DNA of 64,000 nt from Muribaculum sp. An289 (GCF_002159555.1 NZ_NFIV01000001.1:62001-126000), one strand, 5' to 3'; numbered from the stretch's first letter, positions 33,860-43,073 are shown. The notes: generated from the letters alone by a model not told the origin. Made by a program: numbers and translations.

Positions 33860-34624
33860 TTAGATTTCCATGATTGCAATGCCTGGCGCAATGTCTTTGA
33901 TCTTGGTAAGAACATCGTCAATGCAACTGTCACGGTAAGATTCCGTCAGTTCATTTGCGCCCGGAGAAACAAGCTGTAACAGCACTTCGCCATCTTTAAG
34001 GTAGTGATCAAATTCCACCTCAATAGGTGTTTTTGCAGTTCCTTTGAAGATAGCCACATTGATAGTGAAACTCTTCGGCAAGTTGCTTTCCACCTCTTGA
34101 CGGTACACATCCGCCATAGAGCCGGACGGATCACGCTGCTTCTGGATCTCTGCCTTTGCCTTTGCTGTGAAGTTTTTGAGTGCAGAAACGAGTTTCATGC
34201 AATCCTCTTTGTCGGCAAACAGCACACGGTTAATGCGTAAGAACTGCCCCAACTTTGCCGGAATCCAGCCAGAACTGGCATCATTGATACCAAACTTTTC
34301 AAAGGCTTCTGAAAACTCAACCTTTCCAACGAAAGTGTTTTTCGTGTAGTAATCATCCTCATTCACGGTAAGGGTGATCGTCATTTTCTCACGATCCACT
34401 TTCACATTAGCCCGTTTCTGGTCTATCGTGCCAATACGCTTCTCCAGCCAGTCAAACGGAGTGGATATAACACCAGTAACACCTATCTTCTCCGGCTCTT
34501 TCGTTTCAAGCGGATTGGGTGATTTCGGTGCAGCACCCTCACGGTACACAATCTCAATAGGATTTTCGCCTGTGTAGTTCTCAATGTTTACGGTCAAGCC
34601 GTTTTCTTTTTCGTTTCTTTCCAT
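33860..34624 (-). CDS. Phage protein, possibly DUF2303/YfdQ-like
   Basis: 254 aa. LPKSFTINVAIFKGTAKTPI and a FDHYLKDGEVLLQLVSPGAN segment resemble DUF2303 proteins of prophage recombination regions, but the match is tentative. It is located between coiled-coil and replication genes in the early operon. Confidence 0.55.
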   Translation of the reverse strand: MERNEKENGLTVNIENYTGENPIEIVYREGAAPKSPNPLETKEPEKIGVTGVISTPFDWLEKRIGTIDQKRANVKVDREKMTITLTVNEDDYYTKNTFVGKVEFSEAFEKFGINDASSGWIPAKLGQFLRINRVLFADKEDCMKLVSALKNFTAKAKAEIQKQRDPSGSMADVYRQEVESNLPKSFTINVAIFKGTAKTPIEVEFDHYLKDGEVLLQLVSPGANELTESYRDSCIDDVLTKIKDIAPGIAIMEI

Positions 34625-34649
34625 CTTAGTAATTTTGAATAATTAAACA

Positions 34650-35102
34650 TTAGTTATCTGTACCAGTCTTAGACATCTGTACTTTCATATTTTCCCGTAT
34701 TCCCTGAAATATGGTGCGTGTCCTTTCTTCCGGGCGCATATCACGCTCTTCAATCTTGTAACCGTTAGGATCATACAGAGCCACTTTTCCCTCATCAGCA
34801 TCTAAGAACTGGTAACATTCTCCAGATACCCATTCTCCACCAGCTTTCAATTCGCCACGGATCTTACCCATGCGTTCAGCAAGTGGCTTTATACGCCCTT
34901 TTAAGTCAGCCCGGACTTCTGCCAGTTTCTCTTCCAGATCTGCAATCTGAATGGAAACATTGGCAAGTTCAGCACGTTTTTCATTCGTTTCTTTCGTGTC
35001 GAATTTCCGGGTGTAGCACTTCTCAACAATCTTATCGCAACTATCCCGTAAGATTTGCGCCCGTTCCTCAATCGGGGTGTCCGCTAACATTACATCTTTC
35101 AT
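34650..35102 (-). CDS. Coiled-coil phage protein
   Basis: 150 aa with central coiled coil (VSIQIADLEEKLAEVRADLK) and a small strand motif YQFLDADEGKVALYDPNG. Not recognised. Early-operon position suggests a DNA metabolism accessory. Confidence 0.6.
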   Translation of the reverse strand: MKDVMLADTPIEERAQILRDSCDKIVEKCYTRKFDTKETNEKRAELANVSIQIADLEEKLAEVRADLKGRIKPLAERMGKIRGELKAGGEWVSGECYQFLDADEGKVALYDPNGYKIEERDMRPEERTRTIFQGIRENMKVQMSKTGTDN

Positions 35103-35129
35103 CCTACAAACATTTTAGTGATTAATGAA

Positions 35130-35774
35130 TTATTCTAAGAGTCCTGTAACTTTGAAACCGAAAGCCAGATATTCAGCCCACAACTCAATGAATTGTTTTC
35201 CGAAGTATTCCGCTTTCTCTGGCGTTTCTTGGCACAAGCGGAAACCAAGGTACGCATTCGAGTACGAGGAACGACCATACGCACTCAGAGAACCGAAGCC
35301 CGCAAGCGCCCCAGAAATCGCAGTACCACCGAACAGAGCACCACGCAGAGATTTACGTTTTTCTTCGCTCATTTCTTCCATTTCCTTTTTGGTGTATAAG
35401 GCAAACCACGGATACCAATAAATTTCCTTACCCTCTGCATCTGGCTTTGGCTGGAAGTCTTTACCCCACAAAGCCCGGCTAATAATTTCCAGCTTCATAA
35501 GGGCTATAATGTGCTTAGGCATATTTTGCCGAAAATCGTAGTGATCTGGAAACTGTGCGCAAAGAGCCTTGTTTCTGTTTTCCGAAAGGATCGGAGTTAG
35601 CCCCAGCACTTCACAAGCATCTTCGTAACTCTTGATCGTTTTGTAATCGTCAAGTGTCGGTTTTGCAGCCTCACAGACTTCTTTGCCGAACATCTTAATC
35701 AGCATTTCCTTTACACCATCACAAGCATCTTTATAGGCGGCTTGTACTTTCTCCTTTTCAATTTGAATTTTCAT
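35130..35774 (-). CDS. Conserved phage protein of unknown function
   Basis: 214 aa. The block KEIYWYPWFALYTKKEMEEM ... YSNAYLGFRLCQETPEKAEY, followed by FGKQFIELWAEYLAFGF, recurs in Bacteroides prophages in my recollection. Function unknown. Overlaps the next small gene by 17 codon bases. Confidence 0.65.
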   Translation of the reverse strand: MKIQIEKEKVQAAYKDACDGVKEMLIKMFGKEVCEAAKPTLDDYKTIKSYEDACEVLGLTPILSENRNKALCAQFPDHYDFRQNMPKHIIALMKLEIISRALWGKDFQPKPDAEGKEIYWYPWFALYTKKEMEEMSEEKRKSLRGALFGGTAISGALAGFGSLSAYGRSSYSNAYLGFRLCQETPEKAEYFGKQFIELWAEYLAFGFKVTGLLE

Positions 35775-35922
35775 CTTTCAATGTTTTTAGTTTGACAATC
35801 AGTTTTTTAGTTAATCTTATCGCATTATCCACTCTGGTACTCCGTCCGGGTGGAATGTTTTCAATCAGCACTGGCAGAAGTCGGATCAGTTCCGAAACTA
35901 CACCGTTGGGTATTCTTTTCAT
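35758..35922 (-). CDS. Small phage protein
   Basis: 54 aa from ATG 35922 (MKRIPNGVVSELIRLLPVLI...). Helical, basic; an upstream Met lies deep in the NinB-like gene and is less likely. Overlaps genes on both sides. Function unknown. Confidence 0.5.
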   Translation of the reverse strand: MKRIPNGVVSELIRLLPVLIENIPPGRSTRVDNAIRLTKKLIVKLKTLKDENSN

Positions 35923-36337
35923 TGCACTTCCAGTATTTATCAGGATCGGGTATTTCCACATTCAGAAACTCTCTTCCGTACTCCCTTAGCTTTTCGCAAT
36001 AGGTGGAGAAAGTAAGCGTGTCCATAGTGGCTGTAGAGCCGGGGAAAGTCAGGATTTCGCCCGTGTGTTTGTTTACCACTTTGTCAGAAGTCATTTGAGC
36101 CTTAAAGAACTCATGCACTTGCTCCACGCTTACAAACTCATATCCGGCATCCAGAAGAGCATCTAAAAGCATCGGGTAGATACACCCCCACAACCACCCG
36201 TTTTGGTCGTTTGATCGTGGTTTTCTCACCCTTTTAACCTCTATCCGATACATCCCATCTAATTGATGTTTGAACCATTCATAAAGAGGTTTGAGGTTAA
36301 ACAGCCCGTTTCTTTTCTCTACCAGAAGTTTTGCCAT
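35861..36337 (-). CDS. NinB-like recombination protein
   Basis: 158 aa. VRKPRSNDQNGWLWGCIYPM and an EFFKAQMTSDKVV block match the NinB (lambda Orf) style, a recombination mediator that replaces RecFOR. Proximity to RecT and SbcC-like genes supports this. The final ~25 residues are polar and overlap the following gene. Confidence 0.65.
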   Translation of the reverse strand: MAKLLVEKRNGLFNLKPLYEWFKHQLDGMYRIEVKRVRKPRSNDQNGWLWGCIYPMLLDALLDAGYEFVSVEQVHEFFKAQMTSDKVVNKHTGEILTFPGSTATMDTLTFSTYCEKLREYGREFLNVEIPDPDKYWKCNEKNTQRCSFGTDPTSASAD

Positions 36338-36339
36338 AC

Positions 36340-37068
36340 CTAAATCCTATCCAGTTCTATTTCAAGTCCAGTATGTGCCGCATAAACCACCTTTCCAGTC
36401 TGCCTTTCTATCTCCGAAACAAAGTTCTTTTCATCGCTATTGTTGTCGGATAAGTGAAGCAGGACAATGTTTGCCACATTGGTAAGGTCATTGGCACATA
36501 AGAACCCTTTGCAAGTATTTAGCTCCATGTGTGAAGTCATCAGGCGTTCACGCTGTGAGGGAAGTGTACGCCCGGCATTGATAGCCTCCACCAGCTTTGC
36601 ATCAGAGTAATTGCACTCTATCATAACTTGGTTTAATCCGGGAAACACATACTCACACATACAACTATCCGTAAGGAACATTATACGCCCTGTTTCCGGG
36701 TGGTCTATCAGGTAGCCGACACAAGGCACATCGTGGCAAGCATCGAATGGCAGCACCTTGAATCTTCCAAACCTGTAGCCCTTTCCACGCTCAATACAAT
36801 AGGCACGGCTTCCAGTAACCCCCTTTGCAGTCCAAACCTCTTCCAGTGCCAGCGTTGGGAATCCACTTTCCACCATTGCCTTAATGTATTTTGCGTGATC
36901 GTTATGTTGGTGCGTGATCAAGCAGCCAGACACTTTGCGTATATCGAAGCCCAGAGCCTTTTTCACCTCAATAAATCTTACTCCAGCCTCAATGATAAGT
37001 GCCTCATTCTTATTCTCCAGAATGTAGCAGTTACCCTGACTACTTGATCCTAACACTTTCAAAACCAT
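36340..37068 (-). CDS. MBL-fold metallo-hydrolase (YycJ-like)
   Basis: 242 aa. LITHQHNDHAKYIKAM carries the HxHxDH metal motif; further ligands in DACHDVPCVGYLIDH, FLTDSCMCEYV and a late VLLHLSDNNSD. Such phage beta-lactamase-fold proteins act as nucleases or exonucleases next to RecT. It could stand in for a classical exonuclease partner. Confidence 0.82.
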   Translation of the reverse strand: MVLKVLGSSSQGNCYILENKNEALIIEAGVRFIEVKKALGFDIRKVSGCLITHQHNDHAKYIKAMVESGFPTLALEEVWTAKGVTGSRAYCIERGKGYRFGRFKVLPFDACHDVPCVGYLIDHPETGRIMFLTDSCMCEYVFPGLNQVMIECNYSDAKLVEAINAGRTLPSQRERLMTSHMELNTCKGFLCANDLTNVANIVLLHLSDNNSDEKNFVSEIERQTGKVVYAAHTGLEIELDRI

Positions 37069-37079
37069 ATCACACTCCG

Positions 37080-38072
37080 TTAATAGTCCGGCTCATTTGC
37101 CGCATTTGGATTAGCGTTACTTTCGGTCGCAACCTCTTCATAGGTCGCATCCGTCATATCCAATACCTGTTTGTTGGCATTGTCCTGAATCAGATTATCA
37201 CGGAAATCTGTGTATTCGCCCTCATAGTCGCTTGTGATAGCATTCTGCATTTCAATAGACAGATACCCGTATTTACTAAGTAAATTGCGTATAACCGTCT
37301 TGATAGCCATTCCGTGAAAGTTACCCATCCAGCCTACAGCCGTACTATCTGGAGATACCGGAAGATTTGAAAGGCTCAACAGATGCTCAACAGTAGCCTT
37401 TTCGTCGTTCTTCAAAGCCTTAGAATACCTCTTTGCGTGGGTAGCCATTTGTTCGGTTGTCATATACAAGGTTTTTGCAAACCCGTTGATCAACTCGAAG
37501 TAGCAGAAGTAACCGATCACCTTATCAGACTTCCTTTCACCGTCAAAGGCTATTTCTCCAGTAAGCCTATTCACCTTGCGCAATTCGCCATCATAGACTA
37601 CATCAGCATTGATTGTTTTGTATTGCCCGGATCTCAAAGCCAACTGGATAAGTCCTTTGTAGCCTATCTGGAAAGTAGGCTCATAGACCTTAACCCACTT
37701 CTGTAGTGTCTTACCGTCACGTCCGATCTTTGGTTTTCCGTTCTCATCCAGATCATCAATTCTCTTGCTATTGTTGAAAGGAATGATAAAGGCATAGCCC
37801 AGAGCCTTGTTGATAGGCAAGTGTAATACAGCAGCTTTCAGAGCCTCCATTACTACCTGTTTTGGCTCGCATAACTGTAACTTGGAATCACTGTTGTACA
37901 AGTCAATCACAGAAGCCACGAAAGTAGAAGCGTTCTTTTGCAAGGCATTCTTGAATTGTTCCATTACAGAGGGTGCGTTAAGCATCTGTTTCAGAAGATC
38001 CACGCCCTTTGTTTTCTTTGCGGCAACCGCTCCACTGTTTGCAGTCGCCACCGCTGTTGTTACTTGTGTCAT
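37080..38072 (-). CDS. recT: RecT single-strand annealing recombinase
   Basis: 330 aa. Typical RecT blocks: CEPKQVVMEALKAAVLHLPI, AFIIPFNNSK, PTFQIGYKGLIQLALRSGQY and GMAIKTVIRNLLSKYGYLSI. It anneals complementary DNA during phage recombination. It overlaps the next gene by 4 bp and lies with the SbcC-like ATPase and MBL nuclease in one operon. Confidence 0.93.
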   Translation of the reverse strand: MTQVTTAVATANSGAVAAKKTKGVDLLKQMLNAPSVMEQFKNALQKNASTFVASVIDLYNSDSKLQLCEPKQVVMEALKAAVLHLPINKALGYAFIIPFNNSKRIDDLDENGKPKIGRDGKTLQKWVKVYEPTFQIGYKGLIQLALRSGQYKTINADVVYDGELRKVNRLTGEIAFDGERKSDKVIGYFCYFELINGFAKTLYMTTEQMATHAKRYSKALKNDEKATVEHLLSLSNLPVSPDSTAVGWMGNFHGMAIKTVIRNLLSKYGYLSIEMQNAITSDYEGEYTDFRDNLIQDNANKQVLDMTDATYEEVATESNANPNAANEPDY

Positions 38073-38359
38073 TTCCCGAATATTTTAGATAACTTCATAA
38101 AATTCAAAAACTTAATAGCCCTATTAAACAAACCTCTTGATTCGTTTCTAATTGCAAATTGGGCTATCGCATATACCAACTTTTCTTCCGTACCAGCGGC
38201 AAGAACTTGTGTATTCGCATTATCTCCTTTTTCGTTTTCTTCTACCGCAATTACAATAATTGCTCGTTTGTTGTTGTTATCTTTCGCCACCATGCAAGTA
38301 GCAGAAGAAATAAACTCTGAAACTTTCTTTTGAAAGTCTGTTGTACAGCATCCGTTCAT
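38069..38359 (-). CDS. Uncharacterised phage protein
   Basis: 96 aa, not recognised: MNGCCTTDFQKKVSEFISSA, RAIIVIAVEENEKGDNANTQ, LVYAIAQFAIRNESRGLF. Small alpha/beta protein between SbcC-like and RecT genes; possibly a recombination accessory. Confidence 0.6.
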   Translation of the reverse strand: MNGCCTTDFQKKVSEFISSATCMVAKDNNNKRAIIVIAVEENEKGDNANTQVLAAGTEEKLVYAIAQFAIRNESRGLFNRAIKFLNFMKLSKIFGK

Positions 38360-38365
38360 AATTGA

Positions 38366-40327
38366 TTATTTAATGGTTAATTCTTTGTCATGGCTAACCA
38401 CCAGATTAATAACCTGTGAAATGGTTGGTATGATCTCATTCACACGCTCCCTGTTATCAATGAAGATAGGTGCGGATATGCCTTTCACTTTGCACATGGC
38501 ATTGATAATATCCAATCCGGCATTAAGTTTCTTTGCATCATTCAGATCTGGATAAGGAACACCGTCTATAGTGCATACGCAAGTCAGTTTCTCACCTCCG
38601 TTAAGTTGCTCATTCACGAATGAGAAAGAAACAATCTGGAACATTCCATTAATGCGCTTCATAAGCTCATTATCCTTTGCCTTTTGGAAATCCAGCATAA
38701 CAAACTCTGTTTTCTCCAGATCGGCAAGTGCCTGATTGTTGGCAATACGCTTTTCTTCCAGCGTTGCAATCTCCTTATCAGCCCGTTCTATGGCTTCACG
38801 CTTTGCAAGCCTCTTAACCAGTTCGGAAATGGCACTGTCAAGCACCTTGATACCGTCTTTGAGATCTGTAGTATCTACTGGCTTTGCTTCCATTGTAAGC
38901 TGGTTTTCCAATTCCGCAATCTCATTGCGAATGGCAATGCAATCGGAATCAGATTCTATCAGTTGGCGCACATCCACGCTTTCCGGCATACTTGCCTTTT
39001 GAGCCTCAATATCTGCCTTGATTTGTTCAATCATTGCCCCCAGTTCAGCAACCTTAGCCAAAGCATCCTCACGTTTTTTCTTTGTTTCTTCCAGAGAGGA
39101 TTTGATACCTTTTCCTTTCGTGGAATTAGCCTGTAGCCTTGCAGATTTGCTTTGGTTGAAATTAGCCTCCATTTCGTGCTGTTTGGCGGCAATATCATCC
39201 GCTTCAAGCTGTCTATGGCAAGTAGGGCATACGAAAGCACCCTCCGGGTATGTCAGTTGCTCTTGGCTTATCTGCCTGTATTGCCCACGCAACGTATCAA
39301 GTTCCGTGTTCATTCTCTGGATTTGTGCCTCATAAGAGGATATTTCGTTGCGCTTCCGCACCAAATCCCCCTCATGTAGTTTCAGCTTGTATTCCATATC
39401 ACGGATCTTCAATGAAACATCATTGCGACCTTTGTCGGCTGTTGCCCTCAACTCATTCTCCTTTTGGGTAAGGGAAATCCGCTTTTCTCCGATAGTCTTT
39501 TGGATATTGGCTTTCCGCTTGTACTCTTCCTCTACCAATTTGGATTTATCAGACAAAGAGGCTTCCAGTTCGGCTTTCTTCGTGCGCTTTTCCGTTAGTT
39601 CGGCATCCAAAGCCACCCAATCCTCTTCTTCCGGCTTCAACCTGTTTGCAGTCTCAATGTTGGACGGTATCACCAACAACTCATCCTTGATCGCCTTTTT
39701 CCGTGAGGCTATCTCTTTGGAGTATTGAGCCAGCGACTTGCCGGATAACTGCGCAAGCAGTTCCACATACTCCGGCTTCAATCCTGCCACATCTTCATCC
39801 GTCACATCGCCTGCCATGTCAAGCAGCATACTTTTCTGTATTTCGGGATTAAGAGAGGTGAAATAAAACGGATTGGTGATCATCCGTGAAACATCTTCCG
39901 GCAAAATGGAAGCTACCGTACTATCGTATTCCTGTTTGGTAGCCAGTTTCACATCATTCACATAAAACTCTGTCTGGTGGTTTTTCAGCGTTTCTTCTGT
40001 AGTTCCACGAGGTTTTACCCACTTCTCCACATACCTACGCTGTAACTTCACCGACTTTCCATCTACCGAAAGCAAACCACTAACATAATGCTCTATCTTC
40101 AAGATAGGCTTTCCGTTTTCATCCAACGTCTTAATGTTGAAATTACTATCGGATCTGCCTTTGCTATCCTTTCCGAAAAGAAGCCACGAAAAGGCATCAC
40201 ATACCGTTGTCTTACCTGTACCGTTCTCACCATATATCCACGTTTCCGCATTGGTGAAGTCCAACGTAAGGTAACGGATTCCCTTAAAATTGTTTAGGGT
40301 CAAACATTCCAACTTAATTGTTCTCAT
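38366..40327 (-). CDS. SbcC/Rad50-like ATPase
   Basis: 653 aa. Walker A WIYGENGTGKTTVCDAFSWL (about 30-50), long coiled coils either side of a zinc hook FVCPTCHRQL near residue 370, and a C-terminal ABC-like region. The final part (IFIDNRERVNEIIP) resembles a Walker B zone. It is shorter than host SbcC. It likely tethers or processes DNA ends with a partner nuclease, possibly the nearby MBL protein. Confidence 0.82.
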   Translation of the reverse strand: MRTIKLECLTLNNFKGIRYLTLDFTNAETWIYGENGTGKTTVCDAFSWLLFGKDSKGRSDSNFNIKTLDENGKPILKIEHYVSGLLSVDGKSVKLQRRYVEKWVKPRGTTEETLKNHQTEFYVNDVKLATKQEYDSTVASILPEDVSRMITNPFYFTSLNPEIQKSMLLDMAGDVTDEDVAGLKPEYVELLAQLSGKSLAQYSKEIASRKKAIKDELLVIPSNIETANRLKPEEEDWVALDAELTEKRTKKAELEASLSDKSKLVEEEYKRKANIQKTIGEKRISLTQKENELRATADKGRNDVSLKIRDMEYKLKLHEGDLVRKRNEISSYEAQIQRMNTELDTLRGQYRQISQEQLTYPEGAFVCPTCHRQLEADDIAAKQHEMEANFNQSKSARLQANSTKGKGIKSSLEETKKKREDALAKVAELGAMIEQIKADIEAQKASMPESVDVRQLIESDSDCIAIRNEIAELENQLTMEAKPVDTTDLKDGIKVLDSAISELVKRLAKREAIERADKEIATLEEKRIANNQALADLEKTEFVMLDFQKAKDNELMKRINGMFQIVSFSFVNEQLNGGEKLTCVCTIDGVPYPDLNDAKKLNAGLDIINAMCKVKGISAPIFIDNRERVNEIIPTISQVINLVVSHDKELTIK

Positions 40328-40328
40328 T

Positions 40329-40613
40329 TTACTTGTTTATTAAAGTGTTAAGTTTTTCCGATTTATCAGCAGCCAGTAATTCCGCTCTGGAATAAAGAAC
40401 TTTGGAGCGTATGGAAGCACCGCCACGAGTAGTAGATACCGTACCTCTTTGTACCCACTTCTTAACCCGGCACTCCTGAAACTCCCTGTATGCCTCACGC
40501 TGTGAAATAAGGTCATTTGCCGGGGCGATACGCTTTGCGTAATTTGCCGCACCCAGTTCAGCCATTTCAGCGCATAGGTTTTTCAGTTCGTATAATTCCA
40601 GAATGATAGGCAT
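40329..40613 (-). CDS. Uncharacterised phage protein
   Basis: 94 aa: MPIILELYELKNLCAEMAEL then RGGASIRSKVLYSRAELL. Basic, helical, 1 bp from the SbcC-like gene. Function unknown. Confidence 0.6.
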   Translation of the reverse strand: MPIILELYELKNLCAEMAELGAANYAKRIAPANDLISQREAYREFQECRVKKWVQRGTVSTTRGGASIRSKVLYSRAELLAADKSEKLNTLINK

Positions 40614-40615
40614 GA

Positions 40616-40825
40616 TTACTTGCTTTTGATACGTTTGAAGAATGCAGACACGCTTTCAGTGCCGTACTCATCATCAGTGTATAGCACATAAGCCATCAAA
40701 GCGCACATAACGAATGTGACGAAATGCCACCATGCGCCAAAGAAGATCGCCCCGATTAGGGCTGTGATTCCAAGCAGTCCGAAGATTACCGATCCTGCCA
40801 AATTGATTAATGTTTCAAACTTCAT
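40616..40825 (-). CDS. Small two-helix membrane protein
   Basis: 69 aa with two hydrophobic segments (AGSVIFGLLGITALIGAIFF and WHFVTFVMCALMAYVLY). Early-gene position; function unknown. Confidence 0.6.
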   Translation of the reverse strand: MKFETLINLAGSVIFGLLGITALIGAIFFGAWWHFVTFVMCALMAYVLYTDDEYGTESVSAFFKRIKSK

Positions 40826-40843
40826 AATCAGTGTTGCATTTGA

Positions 40844-41059
40844 TTAGTTGAACAATTCGTTTTCTGGTACGCCTAACTTTTGGGAAAGCAGGGAAATTTT
40901 CAAAGCATCCGGCTTTTGCGCTCCTGCCAACCAACAGCGTACAGTTTTCTCTGAAACTTTGCATAACTCCGCAACTTCTTTTACAAAAGCCGTTTTCGGA
41001 GCTACGGGTGCTTTTGCCGGAAGAGCGTCATAAATCTGTCTGAACTTACTTTTTTCCAT
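40844..41059 (-). CDS. Cro-like HTH regulator
   Basis: 71 aa from ATG 41059 (MEKSKFRQIYDALPAK...). AELCKVSEKTVRCWLAGAQK is a helix-turn-helix and LSLLSQKLGVP-like residues follow. First gene of the leftward early operon, divergent from the S24 repressor, as cro is. The upstream in-frame Met gives 12 more residues without family character. Confidence 0.7.
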   Translation of the reverse strand: MEKSKFRQIYDALPAKAPVAPKTAFVKEVAELCKVSEKTVRCWLAGAQKPDALKISLLSQKLGVPENELFN

Positions 41060-41134
41060 ATTTTTACCCAGTAAATTAGCGTTTGGCAAACACATTTTTC
41101 ATATATTTGCCCTGTAATAACATTGATTACACCG

Positions 41135-41142
41135 CAAATATA
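41135..41142 (-). promoter_or_regulatory. Early leftward promoter -7 box
   Basis: Minus-strand TATATTTG, 75 bp before the Cro-like start. An AGAAT-A-ATTCT palindrome at 41146-41156 lies next to it and may be an operator for the S24 repressor or Cro-like protein. Confidence 0.6.
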
Positions 41143-41247
41143 CGGAGAATAATTCTAATAAAGCAAATAATTACGGAGTTTTTTTCTAAGAAATTTGCGA
41201 GGGAATTATAAGTTATTGATTATCAAATTAGAATTAAAGTCGGTAAA

Positions 41248-41937
41248 ATGAGCGAAACAAAAGATAGATTGCTGGAATTTCTTCGGTACAAGGGATTGGG
41301 TCAGCAAAAATTTGAAATCTCAATCGGAATGAGTAACGGTTGGGCGAACAAAGTAGGTGATAGCATCCGTGAAAACACATTGAAGAAAATAAGTGAGGTT
41401 TACCCGGAACTAAACATAGCGTGGCTAAAGTCTGGAGTTGGGATAATGCTGAATAACGGAGAAAGTGAGGAAACTCTGTACACTCCGAAAGAAGAGCATC
41501 CCAAAGAGCGCAACCAGAAAGATGCAACGGAAGAGACTGCAAAGATGGTTCTACTTCTTCCAGTGTCCGCACAAGGAGGCAGCTTGAATGACTTCGTTGT
41601 ATCGGTCAAGGAAAGCGATTGTGAAAAGGTAGTATCTCCGATCCGTGGCGTGGACTTCGCTATGACCGTATCAGGTGATAGTATGTCGCCTGAATATCCC
41701 AACGGTAGCCGGATCTTCATAAAGAGGATAAACGAAAGGGCTTTTATCGAATGGGGAAAGGTGTATGTGCTTGATACCTGTAACGGTACTGTGATTAAGA
41801 TACTCGTTCCTGCTGAAAAAGAGGGGTATGTAAAGTGTGTATCTATTAATCAAGATCCTATCTTTGCACCCTTTGAGGTTGCATTTGAAGATATTTACGG
41901 AGTGTACAAGGTTTTGCTTTGTATGTCTGTTAAATAG
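41248..41937 (+). CDS. S24/LexA-type prophage repressor
   Basis: 229 aa. The N-terminus is an HTH (YKGLGQQKFEISIGMSNGWA ... ENTLKKISEVYPELNIAWLK). The C-terminal S24 peptidase domain has SGDSMSPEYPNGSRIFI with nucleophile Ser near 145 and CNGTVIKILVP with the Lys near 186. It should maintain lysogeny and self-cleave upon RecA activation. Divergent from the Cro-like gene. Confidence 0.9.
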   Translation: MSETKDRLLEFLRYKGLGQQKFEISIGMSNGWANKVGDSIRENTLKKISEVYPELNIAWLKSGVGIMLNNGESEETLYTPKEEHPKERNQKDATEETAKMVLLLPVSAQGGSLNDFVVSVKESDCEKVVSPIRGVDFAMTVSGDSMSPEYPNGSRIFIKRINERAFIEWGKVYVLDTCNGTVIKILVPAEKEGYVKCVSINQDPIFAPFEVAFEDIYGVYKVLLCMSVK

Positions 41938-41945
41938 TTATTGAT

Positions 41946-42155
41946 ATGGAAAATTTTAGTAGAATGGTGATCGACCTGTACAAACAGAGTTTCACCGATT
42001 ATGTGAATGGGAACACGGTTAATGTAGATGCAATTCTGGAAGCGCAAGAAGCCCTTAGCAATGCGATAATCAAAGCAAGGATAGAAAACACTGGCACGGA
42101 GTTTCTGGAGCATCTGAAAGCCGATATTGATTATTTGAAGTATAACATCCTATGA
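41946..42155 (+). CDS. Small helical phage protein
   Basis: 69 aa: MENFSRMVIDLYKQSFTDYV, then ILEAQEALSNAIIKARIENT. Not recognised. Co-transcribed with the repressor and overlapping the next gene by 4 bp. Confidence 0.6.
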   Translation: MENFSRMVIDLYKQSFTDYVNGNTVNVDAILEAQEALSNAIIKARIENTGTEFLEHLKADIDYLKYNIL

Positions 42156-42424
42156 ATACGGCTGTGAGCAAACAAATAATGGAGCGTTTTTATACTGCAC
42201 TTGATGCGATAATAGCCATGAAGAAGATTCGTGGAGTGAATACATATTGCCGACTGAATAACATAGACAGACGGAATTTCATTGCCCAGCGCAAAGATTT
42301 GGATCGTGGATGGTTTCAGTTATCGTGGCTACAACCTATGGTTAGAGAGTATGGTGTAAACGCCAGATGGCTACTTACCGGATTTGGAAGTATGTTTGAG
42401 AACAACAAAACAGAATCAAAATGA
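42152..42424 (+). CDS. Small HTH-like regulator
   Basis: 90 aa. YTALDAIIAMKKIRGVNTYC, RLNNIDRRNFIAQRKDLDRG and EYGVNARWLLTGFGSMF. The final WLLTGxGxMF phrase is common to phage HTH regulators. Probably DNA-binding, in the immunity operon. Confidence 0.65.
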   Translation: MNTAVSKQIMERFYTALDAIIAMKKIRGVNTYCRLNNIDRRNFIAQRKDLDRGWFQLSWLQPMVREYGVNARWLLTGFGSMFENNKTESK

Positions 42425-42924
42425 GAAAACTTATACTCATGCTCTTTGCGATCATCCCTGTTGTCGGATTTTCGCAAGTGAAAAATGCCGGGTGCTTTTT
42501 GAGATTGGAAAAGCCCTACCAGAGTGATACGCTTTCAATGGAAAATGACAGCGTAAAAATATCATTCCGCTTCAATTCACTAAACTACTTCTGCGAATTG
42601 TCTATAGAGAACAAGACGAATGAGGTTGTTTTGGTTGATTGGGATAAGTTCCTAATGGTTATGGAGGGTGAATCTCTTCCAGTCCTATTTGAAGATACAC
42701 AGATGATCAACAAGGACGGATCAAAAGGACAAACACCGATAGCCCCAGAAACGAAACTCGTAAGAAGCGTTGCCCCTATTGACTATATAGATTTGGATAT
42801 GTCACTATACAATAAGGGCTGGATAAAGAAGCGTGGCGATCAGGAAATAGGCTTTATGATACCTGTTGTTTTTGGAGATCAAACAAAATACTACCATTGC
42901 TCAATATCCGTATCTCTGAAATGA
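42421..42924 (+). CDS. Secreted protein of the lysogenic operon
   Basis: 167 aa. A signal peptide is visible (MRKLILMLFAIIPVVGFSQ, cleavage after FSQ-like). The mature part is a beta-rich domain (FNSLNYFCELSIENKTNEVV, MIPVVFGDQTKYYHCSISVS). It is expressed with the repressor, so it is present in the lysogen; superinfection exclusion or lysogenic conversion is a possibility. Overlaps the HTH gene by 4 bp and ends before a terminator. Confidence 0.65.
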   Translation: MRKLILMLFAIIPVVGFSQVKNAGCFLRLEKPYQSDTLSMENDSVKISFRFNSLNYFCELSIENKTNEVVLVDWDKFLMVMEGESLPVLFEDTQMINKDGSKGQTPIAPETKLVRSVAPIDYIDLDMSLYNKGWIKKRGDQEIGFMIPVVFGDQTKYYHCSISVSLK

Positions 42925-42946
42925 GATATGATTAACCAAGTAAAGA

Positions 42947-42974
42947 GGGTGCAAATTGAAAGCACCCTTTTTTT
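42947..42974 (+). terminator. Terminator of the immunity operon
   Basis: GGGTGC/GCACCC stem with a 9-nt loop and seven T. Confidence 0.85.
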
Positions 42975-43073
42975 GTTCTTTCCCCCATACCCCCTATTTC
43001 ATATACTATCTATTCTTATCTATAGATCTATACTTATATATAATATAATATAATATATATACCCCCGGATAAC
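42975..43073. other. AT-rich tract beside repeat array
   Basis: Non-coding. A pyrimidine run (TTCTTTCCCCCATACCCCC) is followed by about 40 bp of nearly pure A/T (TATATAATATAATATAATAT). Easily melted; typical neighbour of iteron-type origins, but function is inferred. Confidence 0.5.
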
